Assembly: GCF_000427965.1 (NCBI RefSeq)
Contig: NZ_ATZA01000040.1
Span: 1-57,993 of the forward strand
Origin: Olivibacter sitiensis DSM 17696
GTDB taxonomy: Bacteria; Bacteroidota; Bacteroidia; Sphingobacteriales; Sphingobacteriaceae
DNA: 57,993 nt
Direction of reading: 5' to 3'
This document shows, one piece after another, positions 28,269 to 34,597 of this stretch. Position 1 is the stretch's first letter. Each line of letters starts with the position of its first letter. The position numbers and the translations under genes are program-made. The notes beneath the pieces were generated by a model. The model saw only the letters and a list, made by a program, of their open reading frames with translations. It had not been told where the DNA came from and ran no database searches.

Positions 28269-28511
28269 ATGAAAGAAAACTTCACCATCACCATCGAGGT
28301 CACCGCCCAGGGCGGTTACTACCACATCACCACAACAATGCAAGGCGGCATGCCCGCCGTGGCCGTACTGGACATACTGGCCAGTTCAGCAGACAACCTC
28401 AAAAAAGCCATTCAGCACAAAGCAGCCTACTACACCGAATACTACAGGCTATCAAACCAAGAAACCGCCGAAATGATAAAATCCATCAACATCAAAGAAC
28501 TAGTGCCATGA
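28269..28511 (+). CDS. Small hypothetical protein (80 aa)
   Basis: Begins 4 bp after the primase-helicase stop and overlaps the next gene by 4 bp (ATGA), which supports translation. The N-terminal half is beta-like (FTITIEVTAQGGYYHITTTMQG), the C-terminal half helical. No family recognised. Confidence 0.65.
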   Translation: MKENFTITIEVTAQGGYYHITTTMQGGMPAVAVLDILASSADNLKKAIQHKAAYYTEYYRLSNQETAEMIKSINIKELVP

Positions 28512-28732
28512 AAATCAAAATCAACATGTACATCACCAGCACATTGCCATACGATATCATCCGCTACAGGCGCATAGAAAAGATAATAGACCAGCATGGC
28601 CGTGAAGTCACCGAAATAGACGTAGGGGCGACCCTTGCGGTCGACCATGGCGCACAATGCCAGCCCATCGTCATCATTGCAGACGGCCTATATCTTACCC
28701 TGTCACAGTGCCACGTTTTGCCCGTTTGGTAG
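28508..28732 (+). CDS. Small hypothetical protein (74 aa) containing an embedded palindromic repeat
   Basis: Its ATG overlaps the preceding stop. MKIKINMYITSTLPYDIIRYRRIEKIIDQHGREVTEIDVG looks like a coherent small protein. Codons 40-46 (GATLAVD) are encoded by one copy of the GGGCG...CGACC palindrome family (28625-28646), and another copy begins exactly at its stop codon. No family recognised. Confidence 0.55.
   Translation: MKIKINMYITSTLPYDIIRYRRIEKIIDQHGREVTEIDVGATLAVDHGAQCQPIVIIADGLYLTLSQCHVLPVW
28625..28646. repeat. Element palindrome, copy inside a coding region
   Basis: A GGGGCGACC-CTTGC-GGTCGACC type hairpin, the same family as the intergenic copies, here read in frame within the 74-aa gene. 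Confidence 0.6.
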
Positions 28733-28753
28733 GGCCGCACCTTGAGTGCGCCC
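28732..28753. repeat. Element palindrome copy
   Basis: GGGCCGCACC...AGTGCGCCCC hairpin starting at the stop codon of the preceding gene. Confidence 0.6.
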
Positions 28754-28790
28754 CTATCCCGTTTTCATTTGAACAGAAAAATAAAAAACA

Positions 28791-29068
28791 AGTTACCTAT
28801 CTTACCTAAAGCCACTTAACAGGTTGATAATAAGCTAGGTAACTTTAGGTAAGATGAACCAAATCAAGTTACCTATCTTACCTAAAACCGCCAAAATGGC
28901 TTCGCAACAAATTGATTTTCAATTTGTTAACCTTAGGTAAGATAACCTTATTTAGAATCATTCTTAGGTAACTTAGGTAAGTTCAGGTAACTTTAGGTAA
29001 GATGAATTTTTAATTTTAATTATTTGATTATGAACACTTTAAAACGCTTAGGTAACTTAGGTAAGATG
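28791..29068. repeat. Iteron-like array (TTAGGTAA repeats), possible replication origin
   Basis: Six exact copies of AGGTAAGAT occur: reverse at 28799 and 28874, forward near 28847, 28934, 28996 and 29058. Six copies of GGTAAC are usually placed about one helical turn away on the same strand, giving double units at 28791-28809 and 28866-28885 (reverse) and 28836-28856, 28963-28980, 28984-29004 and 29047-29068 (forward). A 10-bp perfect hairpin AACAAATTGA/TCAATTTGTT sits in the middle (28906-28928). The array lies between the replication-protein block and the recombinase gene. Function as an origin or operator is inferred. Confidence 0.75.
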
Positions 29069-29099
29069 ATTTCGAAGTTTTTGACTTTTTACAGCGTAC

Positions 29100-29121
29100 G
29101 GGCGAACCCTTGCGGACGCCC
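29100..29121. repeat. Element palindrome copy
   Basis: GGGCGAACC...GGACGCCC hairpin directly after the iteron array. Confidence 0.6.
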
Positions 29122-29176
29122 AATCTTGCCATATGCCCTTAAAACAAACTTTATGATTTTAAAATGACAAAAGTAC

Positions 29177-29228
29177 GGGCGCACCTACGTGTGCGCCCAT
29201 CAGGTAAGGGCGCATCCCGCATGCGCCC
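29177..29228. repeat. Paired element palindromes, upstream copy
   Basis: Two hairpins, GGGCGCACC...TGTGCGCCC (29177-29198) and GGGCGCATC...GCATGCGCCC (29208-29228), separated by 9 bp. The same two-hairpin composite recurs at 33431-33480. Confidence 0.7.
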
Positions 29229-29244
29229 ATAAAAGCACAAGATT

Positions 29245-30747
29245 ATGCCCGAAATTCACTACCTCTCCAAATCTGAAGCCGATTTGCTCCTCCGTTCAGC
29301 AAAGAACTACAAGCAAAAATGCCTCATACTGCTCATGCTCGATGCAGGCCTTCGTGTATCAGAAGCATGCAGCCTACGGCTGCAAAACTTCGACTTCAAG
29401 CACAATATCATCAATGTCCACTCACTCAAGAAAAGAGACAAAACAACCATACGCACCGTACCCATGTCCGATAGGTTGTACCAGGCCATAGCAAACTACC
29501 TCCCCACGCTCAAGACCACGCAGCCCGATGCCTTTCTATTCCCATCGCATTCCGCCGATGGACACATCGGCCGCAAACGGGTGTGGCGCATACTCGCAAC
29601 CAAAAAAATTGCCCTTGGCATTCCCCAGCTGCACCCACACGCCTTGCGGCATACATTCGCCACCCACCACCTCAACGAGGGAACCAAGTTGGAAGAAATC
29701 AAGACCATGCTAGGCCATTCCAGTTACGATACCACCTTGATATACGCATCCATCCCTACCGACAAGCTAAAAGAGCGTGTCAATCTCGTTACCAGCGGAA
29801 AAAGAAACTGGCTGCAAAGATTACTCGACAAAATCCGAACCCCAGCCCGCAAAATCATCAACCTAGATTTTGCGCGTGAAAGCGCCACTTTCGGACGCAA
29901 TGCCGAAATCCGCCAACTCAACGAAAACGTATCCAAGAACATCAACACCATCGTTATTGCACCCACGGGGCTGGGCAAATCACATCTCCTAAAACAAATA
30001 CAGACCCAAAAGAAAATGCTCAAGATAGATGACACCGAAAACTTCAAGGGCTCACTGGCCAACATCCTTTTGCTCCTCCACGAGAACGACAAAAACGCCG
30101 TCCTAGCGCTCATTTGGAAAGAATTCAGCAAAGACCAGATAGCAACCAAAGTCCAAAGGGAAACAGCCCTCAACCTTTGCGAACTCATAAAACAAGCCGT
30201 AGAGCCAAAGGAATACGTCTTAATGATTGATGACATCACACGCATCACCCCCAGCGGCAAAAAAGTCCTCGACAGGCTCAAAGATACATTCGTCATCGTC
30301 ACCTCCGCCCGAGAAATCAAGGCCAGCGATACCGCCTTTCTTTGGAACTTCGAGGTCATGAAGCTAAAACCCCTGGACAGGGAAAACGCCATGCGCCTCA
30401 TACACCACCACGCCACGGGCATGGAAGTCGAAAACCCCGAACTGTTCCGAAACCATATCTATGACCAGACTGGCGGAAACCCTCGTGCCATAACAGAAAT
30501 GATAGAGCGGTACAGGGCAGAGCCGTTCCTCACCAACGAAGCCGTGCTAAAGCACCGCCACGTAGGTGCATTGCAGGAAATAGACATGTCATTTGCCCTC
30601 GTATTGCTCATAGCCATCATGACCGCCATGCGCTACCTCGCACGGGACCTGGAAAACCCAAACTTGCGCCTCATCGGTGCCATCGGTATGATACTATTGA
30701 TTATATCACGGCCAATATTCCGTGGCCTCAAACGTAAAAACCTGTAG
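29245..30747 (+). CDS. Tyrosine recombinase catalytic domain fused to a P-loop ATPase and two C-terminal membrane helices
   Basis: 500 aa. Residues 1-180 are a tyrosine recombinase catalytic domain: R37 (GLRVSEA), K62/K63 in the beta-hairpin region, H132-x-x-R135 (HALRHTFATHHL), H158 (MLGHSSYDTT) and Y167 (LIYAS). The usual N-terminal core-binding domain is missing. Residues 210-430 form an AAA/STAND-like ATPase: Walker A APTGLGKS (239-246), Walker B YVLMIDD (324-330), a sensor-like FVIVTSAREI, and GGNPRAI near 411-416. Two hydrophobic helices follow (about 449-465 and 474-490) with a basic tail. I know of no characterised recombinase of this layout. It should catalyse insertion or excision at the 17-bp repeats, possibly controlled by ATP and membrane attachment. 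Confidence 0.85.
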   Translation: MPEIHYLSKSEADLLLRSAKNYKQKCLILLMLDAGLRVSEACSLRLQNFDFKHNIINVHSLKKRDKTTIRTVPMSDRLYQAIANYLPTLKTTQPDAFLFPSHSADGHIGRKRVWRILATKKIALGIPQLHPHALRHTFATHHLNEGTKLEEIKTMLGHSSYDTTLIYASIPTDKLKERVNLVTSGKRNWLQRLLDKIRTPARKIINLDFARESATFGRNAEIRQLNENVSKNINTIVIAPTGLGKSHLLKQIQTQKKMLKIDDTENFKGSLANILLLLHENDKNAVLALIWKEFSKDQIATKVQRETALNLCELIKQAVEPKEYVLMIDDITRITPSGKKVLDRLKDTFVIVTSAREIKASDTAFLWNFEVMKLKPLDRENAMRLIHHHATGMEVENPELFRNHIYDQTGGNPRAITEMIERYRAEPFLTNEAVLKHRHVGALQEIDMSFALVLLIAIMTAMRYLARDLENPNLRLIGAIGMILLIISRPIFRGLKRKNL

Positions 30748-30832
30748 GGGCGCATCTTGCATGCGCCCGTCCTGTAAGGGCTTGCATGCGCCCATCAATC
30801 GCATACGTACGGGCGCGCCCTTGCGGTCGCCC
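30747..30832. repeat. Cluster of three element palindromes
   Basis: Copies at 30747-30768, 30778-30793 and 30811-30832 fill the gap between the recombinase stop codon and the next ATG at 30852. The first begins with the last base of the TAG stop. Confidence 0.65.
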
Positions 30833-30851
30833 GCTTAAAAACAAAATCAAC

Positions 30852-32141
30852 ATGACAACACCAAATCACCTCGCTGGCGGACTAGTTTTCACAGGCATTT
30901 GCGCCTCGCTTTGGAATGTTAATGTTTTCCAAGCACCCGCCTATCTAGTCATTACGGCCGTAGCTTCGCTACTGCCAGACATCGACCACACACGCTCCAT
31001 CATCGGCAAGCTCTGCTATCCCATCGCTCGCATGATAGCCAAGAAATACAGCCATCGCACCATCACGCACTCGCTACTGTTTTTGCTCGCCTCCACGCTC
31101 GCCTTTCACCTTGCAAACCGCTATTTCATCCATCTGCCATCAGCCACCCTTATTTTCTTTTTTTCTGTCCTTTCCCATTTCATACTCGACATGGTGACAA
31201 TCCAGGGCATCCCATTTTTCTATCCGTTCATCAAAAATCCTTGCGTCATCCCAGCCAAGCCCGAGTACCGTTTCAAGGCAACCGACATCAAGGCAGAGGG
31301 AATCGCCTTTTTCGTTTTCACCCTCATGCTCTTCACCTTTCAGGACTTGTTCGCAAACGGCTTTTGGATGCAGCTAAACAACGCTTTCAGCGACCTCAAG
31401 CACGTAGCCGCAGAGTTCAGGAACAACCAAAATTTTATCCAACTCGAATATGATTATAGCCACTTTCAGGAGCGCAACCAAGGCACCGCCATTGTCGTAA
31501 CCGCCAGCGACAAAAACGCCGTCCTTTATCAGGACGGCACTTTTATCAGCCTCGCCACGGACGTGGATGGCATCACCATTCACGACTTCAAGGTCAGCAA
31601 AACCCAAATCCCTAAAGAAACGCAAATCGTCAATTTCGAAAATATTAAAATCGATAGTTTAAACTCCATCTTGAATGGCCATTTCATCACCAATGCCGTC
31701 ATTTTCGCCAGCGAAAACGCCACGGCCATCATAGACGGCAAGCCCTCCGCAAACACCTATTTCAGTTTTCAGAACCAATATGGCATCATCTTTCAGGAAA
31801 CCGACAAACAGGCCACAAGGCCGAACCAGCTCGAAATTTTGCGACTACAGCGGGAAATAGAAATAGAGGAAAACCAAATACAACAGGAAAATAAAAAATA
31901 TGAGAACATGAAAACAGAACTCCAAAACCTGCAACAAAACCTCAAAAACGCAAAAAATCCCTACCAAGAAGACCACTTGCGCAACCAAATCATCAACCTC
32001 GCAAAACAGCTAGACAGCTACAGACCAAAATCAAACACCCAATTGCTCAAGCAAAAAGAAAAACTCGCCCAGCTCTCAAAGCCAACGGTACCAAACCCGA
32101 CACACTACACAGGCCAAATCACTTTTTTGATAATCCAATAA
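30852..32141 (+). CDS. DUF457/YdjM-like membrane-bound metal-dependent hydrolase with long extra C-terminal coiled-coil domain
   Basis: 429 aa. Residues 1-170 match the LexA-binding/DUF457 membrane hydrolase family: H6 (PNHLAGG), LPDIDH (41-46), HRTITHS (68-74) and SHFILD (108-113), within about four hydrophobic helices. After the last helix, about 230 residues not found in the usual ~200-aa members contain a beta-rich part (TAIVVTASDKNAVLYQDGTF) and a Gln/Glu/Asn-rich coiled coil (about 335-415). An upstream in-frame start at 30786 would translate a palindrome copy, so ATG 30852 is chosen. Role unknown. Confidence 0.82.
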   Translation: MTTPNHLAGGLVFTGICASLWNVNVFQAPAYLVITAVASLLPDIDHTRSIIGKLCYPIARMIAKKYSHRTITHSLLFLLASTLAFHLANRYFIHLPSATLIFFFSVLSHFILDMVTIQGIPFFYPFIKNPCVIPAKPEYRFKATDIKAEGIAFFVFTLMLFTFQDLFANGFWMQLNNAFSDLKHVAAEFRNNQNFIQLEYDYSHFQERNQGTAIVVTASDKNAVLYQDGTFISLATDVDGITIHDFKVSKTQIPKETQIVNFENIKIDSLNSILNGHFITNAVIFASENATAIIDGKPSANTYFSFQNQYGIIFQETDKQATRPNQLEILRLQREIEIEENQIQQENKKYENMKTELQNLQQNLKNAKNPYQEDHLRNQIINLAKQLDSYRPKSNTQLLKQKEKLAQLSKPTVPNPTHYTGQITFLIIQ

Positions 32142-32145
32142 GTAC

Positions 32146-32166
32146 GGGCGACACTTGCGGTCGCCC
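32146..32166. repeat. Element palindrome copy
   Basis: GGGCGACAC...GGTCGCCC hairpin between the DUF457-like gene and the lipoprotein gene. Confidence 0.6.
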
Positions 32167-32182
32167 ATTTATAAGCACCATC

Positions 32183-32512
32183 ATGAAAAAAACAATCATC
32201 CCCATCACCGCCATGCTCTTTCTCGCTTGCGAGAAAAGCAACTTCGACCCCGAAAAACTACACGACTTCCAAGTACACACAAACGTCTGTCATTTAGATA
32301 TTTCCATCTACCAACCCCCCAACGTCCCAAACGTCCCTGCCACGTTTATCACACGCCGCCGATTCGATTGCGACCAAGAAAAATTCGCCCTGCTAAGGCT
32401 CAAAGCGGGTAATTACAAAATAGTGGCCACAACGCCCGACGGCAAGGAAATCTCAACCGATTTTGAGGTCAAACCACGTGGGTACGACAGCATTTATCTT
32501 GATTTTTTCTGA
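32183..32512 (+). CDS. Small lipoprotein of unknown function
   Basis: 109 aa. The N terminus MKKTIIPITAMLFLAC is a lipoprotein signal with lipobox LFLA|C16. The mature part is about 94 aa and beta-rich (LKAGNYKIVATTPDGKEISTDFEVKPRGYDSIYLDFF), ending like a small carboxypeptidase-regulatory or Ig-like fold. It is element cargo and, with the two upstream exported proteins, points to an envelope role. No family recognised. Confidence 0.7.
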   Translation: MKKTIIPITAMLFLACEKSNFDPEKLHDFQVHTNVCHLDISIYQPPNVPNVPATFITRRRFDCDQEKFALLRLKAGNYKIVATTPDGKEISTDFEVKPRGYDSIYLDFF

Positions 32513-32543
32513 TTTGGGCGCACCCCTACGGGTCGGGCTGATG

Positions 32544-32619
32544 GCCATGTGCCGCCAATAGCATTTTTGCCCCTTTCCCCGCTTCGCAAAAAATGCCATT
32601 GGCGGCACTCGCACATGGC
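32544..32619. repeat. 76-bp imperfect inverted repeat
   Basis: The arms pair GCCATGTG with CACATGGC, CCGCCAAT with ATTGGCGG and GCATTTTTGC with GCAAAAAATGC, giving a long interrupted hairpin. No T-run follows, so a simple terminator is unlikely. Confidence 0.65.
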
Positions 32620-32850
32620 AAAGCCTGTCATCCATTCCGCTACGCTCCATTTCTGCAAGGCCTTGCCATCGTCCCAACGCTCAAATCGCCCTCACTTCAT
32701 ACCCCCACAAAGCAGGGGCAATCAGTTCGGGCGGTGTAGCTATTGGCGTGGGCCATTGGCGTACTTCGCACCCTGACGGGATGCGTAACCTGTCAAACGG
32801 CCTTTCAACCGTGCTAAGCAGCTATGAACGCGAACCACATCCCATCCTTA

Positions 32851-32959
32851 AACATAATGTGCTATTATAAAACTGGTCTGCAACTATCAACGTCGGTGCT
32901 CCTACCCTATCCTGCAACTATCAACGCATCCCCGCCAGTTGTTATAATCACATTATGTT
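32851..32959. repeat. 109-bp inverted repeat enclosing two copies of CTGCAACTATCAACG
   Basis: The outer arms AACATAATGTG and CACATTATGTT pair exactly, continued by TTATAA and ACTGG/CCAGT pairs. Inside, CTGCAACTATCAACG occurs at 32878-32892 and 32912-32926. The right end reads GTTAAGT, which fits the attC core-site pattern GTTRRRY, but the left end does not complement it perfectly. Confidence 0.65.
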
Positions 32960-33056
32960 AAGTTGGGCTTGGCATCTATTCGGCCTCCGCTCCCGAAAGG
33001 CCATCGCTCGGGCTTATGCAGGCCTTGAGCCATCCCAGCGGCTGGCTTCGCCCATT

Positions 33057-33222
33057 TGTGCGCATCTCCCTCCGGTCGGTCAGGCGCTGGCCTGCGGCAG
33101 CTCGGCATTTTGCTCCCGCTTGCCGCTGTCACGGTCTTTGCCTTGCTCCGCTACGCTCCGCCGCAAAAGACCCCGCCAGCAACCCGCCGCACCGTGTGCG
33201 CATCTCCCTCCGGTCGGTCAGG
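33057..33222 (+). repeat. Two 28-bp direct repeats 138 bp apart
   Basis: Identical 28-bp blocks at 33057-33084 and 33195-33222 (containing CATCTCCCTCCGGTCGGTCA), each followed by a shared GGCCTGCGGCAGC. A partial third copy, GTCGGTCAGGGCG, is near 33424. Confidence 0.7.
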
Positions 33223-33430
33223 GCGCACGGCCTGCGGCAGCACGGCTTTTTGATAAGCTTTCCCCACGCTCGTTTGCGGCTTGCGTCGCTCCGCGCACGC
33301 AGGTGCAGCGGGGCTTTCAGAATTATCACGTTTGCCTTTAGGGTGTCGCTTCCCAGCGGCAAGCGCCAGTCGGTCACCGCTGCCACAACCACCAACGGCG
33401 GTGACGGTCGTCTGCTGCCACAGTCGGTCA

Positions 33431-33480
33431 GGGCGTACCTATGTGTGCGCCCACTGTAAGGGCGCATCTCGCATGCGCCC
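33431..33480. repeat. Paired element palindromes, downstream copy
   Basis: Hairpins GGGCGTACC...TGTGCGCCC (33431-33452) and GGGCGCATC...GCATGCGCCC (33460-33480). Nearly the same composite as 29177-29228. Confidence 0.7.
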
Positions 33481-33573
33481 AAAAAAAACAAAAAAACACT
33501 TGCAAAAATCCAAAATTATTAGTATTTTTAATAAAATAAACAATTGAAAATCAGTATTTTAAAACTTAAAATC

Positions 33574-33891
33574 ATGGCCTACAACTGGAAATTTTCCCGC
33601 AAAAACAAGCAGCTTGAAATTGCGGAGTTTACGAAAATTCAAAAGGATTTGGCAAGCCTCTCCCCTGCCTCGCAACCAAAATTCAAGGTCGGGGAAAACG
33701 TGCGCATCGAAGCCCATTTTACCGGCCTTAGCCAGTCCATCCGTGCATCCGTCACCCAGTGCTATTTCAATAAAAGGTACGAATGTTACGTGTATTCTCT
33801 GCACACGTGCAACCTCGACTATTTCCGTATTTTCGGCCAGTTCACCCTCACGCTCCTGGAGCACGAGATTTCAAAATATCAATTTAATTAA
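33574..33891 (+). CDS. Small hypothetical protein (105 aa)
   Basis: MAYNWKFSRKNKQLEIAEFTKIQKDLAS begins a soluble, basic protein. A KFKVGENVRIEAHFTGLSQSIRASVTQCYFNKRYECYVYSLHTCNLDYFRIF segment looks like a small beta-barrel (SH3- or KOW-like). The frame extends 30 nt upstream, but ATG 33574 gives the more natural start. It is followed 27 bp later by the 55-aa gene. Function unknown. Confidence 0.65.
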   Translation: MAYNWKFSRKNKQLEIAEFTKIQKDLASLSPASQPKFKVGENVRIEAHFTGLSQSIRASVTQCYFNKRYECYVYSLHTCNLDYFRIFGQFTLTLLEHEISKYQFN

Positions 33892-33918
33892 ATTGTTTAA
33901 TTTTAAAGAAATATTGAT

Positions 33919-34086
33919 ATGTTTACCCGTAACGAACTATTCCTTTTGCATTCGGCCGTTGAAGAACAGATTTACAGCCTACGGAACCGCTTTGAGGAAG
34001 AAAAGGGCTACATCCATCCAGCCACAAAATACGAGCCCTTGCTAGAAAAAATCGAGGCCATACTCGACACCGATGATGACGGTTAG
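33919..34086 (+). CDS. Very small hypothetical protein (55 aa)
   Basis: MFTRNELFLLHSAVEEQIYSLRNRFEEEK... ending LLEKIEAILDTDDDG. An amphipathic, acidic, wholly helical protein with balanced composition and the C-rich codon use of the element, 27 bp after the 105-aa gene. A 38-bp palindrome begins 2 bp past its stop. No family recognised. Confidence 0.6.
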   Translation: MFTRNELFLLHSAVEEQIYSLRNRFEEEKGYIHPATKYEPLLEKIEAILDTDDDG

Positions 34087-34088
34087 CA

Positions 34089-34126
34089 CCGTTCGGAATT
34101 TTCGGAATTCCGAAAATTCCGAACGG
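34089..34126. repeat. Perfect 38-bp palindrome
   Basis: The left half CCGTTCGGAATTTTCGGAA is followed directly by its exact reverse complement, with no spacer and a GAATTC centre. It lies between the 55-aa gene and the toxin gene. Confidence 0.85.
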
Positions 34127-34165
34127 AAATAGGTAAAATTCCGTTCAGAAATTCCGATTGCGACA

Positions 34166-34216
34166 TTTGTCGCTTTTGCAAGCGACAAAAATGATGACAA
34201 AACCACAATTTTGTCA
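34166..34216. repeat. Two consecutive perfect hairpins
   Basis: TTTGTCGCTT/AAGCGACAAA with a TTGC loop (34166-34189), then TGACAAAA/TTTTGTCA (34195-34216). With the 38-bp palindrome and the terminator, four hairpins occur in 200 bp. Confidence 0.7.
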
Positions 34217-34256
34217 CCCCCCCACACCCCCCCGCTGTAAGAAAATTTCCGCACAA

Positions 34257-34286
34257 AAAGGCCGATGCACATTGCACATCGGCCTT
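34257..34286. terminator. Bidirectional terminator between the small genes and the toxin-antitoxin pair
   Basis: A GC-rich stem AAAGGCCGATG/CATCGGCCTTT with a 9-nt loop, flanked by A-runs on the left and T-runs on the right. It can end transcription from both converging units. Confidence 0.8.
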
Positions 34287-34309
34287 TTATTCATAATCTT
34301 TACCCCTAG

Positions 34310-34594
34310 TTACGGGAAGTTCCTGTAAATATCCTTACGGTGCAAAAACCTTGCTAAAGCAATTATGCGTTCTCCCTCAATTTCTTCCACAAAAAATCCC
34401 AGTCTCCAATCGCCTTGCTTATACCTGTACGTGCCCGCATGTCCAACCATATCCGTAATCTTTGGGTGAGCACGCAATTGCTCCTCGCTTTCGACAGCTA
34501 GCAATTCATTTTCGATTCCTTGTGCTATTTTCTTAAAGTTGGGCGTTAGCTTCTTTATGTCCTTTACGTATGAACTGTAATAGATTACCTGCAT
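34310..34594 (-). CDS. RelE/ParE-family toxin of a type II toxin-antitoxin system
   Basis: 94 aa. The RelE-like core is visible in TYRYKQGDWRLGFFVEEIEGERIIALARFLHRKDIYRNFP, with the GDWRLGF strand and the C-terminal R-F-x-HRKDIYR that carries the basic catalytic residues. RelE toxins cleave mRNA on ribosomes. The gene starts 3 bp after the antitoxin stop. Confidence 0.88.
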   Translation of the reverse strand: MQVIYYSSYVKDIKKLTPNFKKIAQGIENELLAVESEEQLRAHPKITDMVGHAGTYRYKQGDWRLGFFVEEIEGERIIALARFLHRKDIYRNFP

Positions 34595-34597
34595 TGG

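Larger units (their letters stand above)
32513..33573. other. Structured non-coding region of the mobile element
   Basis: About 1.06 kb without a credible gene. The several open frames here are overlapping, GC-driven and compositionally odd. It holds, in order, a palindrome copy (32516-32538), a 76-bp imperfect inverted repeat, a 109-bp inverted repeat enclosing two direct repeats, two 28-bp direct repeats, an 8-bp inverted repeat (33373-33380 with 33398-33405) and a paired palindrome. It could be a transfer origin, a recombination site or a non-coding RNA locus; none is proven. Confidence 0.65.

Noticed and set aside
29030-29167. A 45-codon frame starting with ATG after the fourth iteron pair
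   Set aside because: It consists largely of iteron (LGNLGK) and palindrome sequence. No supporting context, though a leader peptide cannot be excluded.
29245-29790. Integron integrase for the recombinase domain, with 32851-32959 as attC
   Set aside because: The integrase-specific extra segment of IntI is not recognised, the protein is fused to an ATPase, and only one end of the hairpin matches the core site. Kept only as a weak alternative.
32955-33491. Several overlapping open frames of 65-147 codons on both strands
   Set aside because: They overlap one another over repeats and GC-rich DNA, are rich in Arg, Ala, Pro and Ser, and show no domain or start context. I treat them as by-products of base composition.
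25510-34086. Conjugative transposon or prophage
   Set aside because: No relaxase, coupling protein, Tra protein, terminase, portal or capsid could be recognised among the genes.
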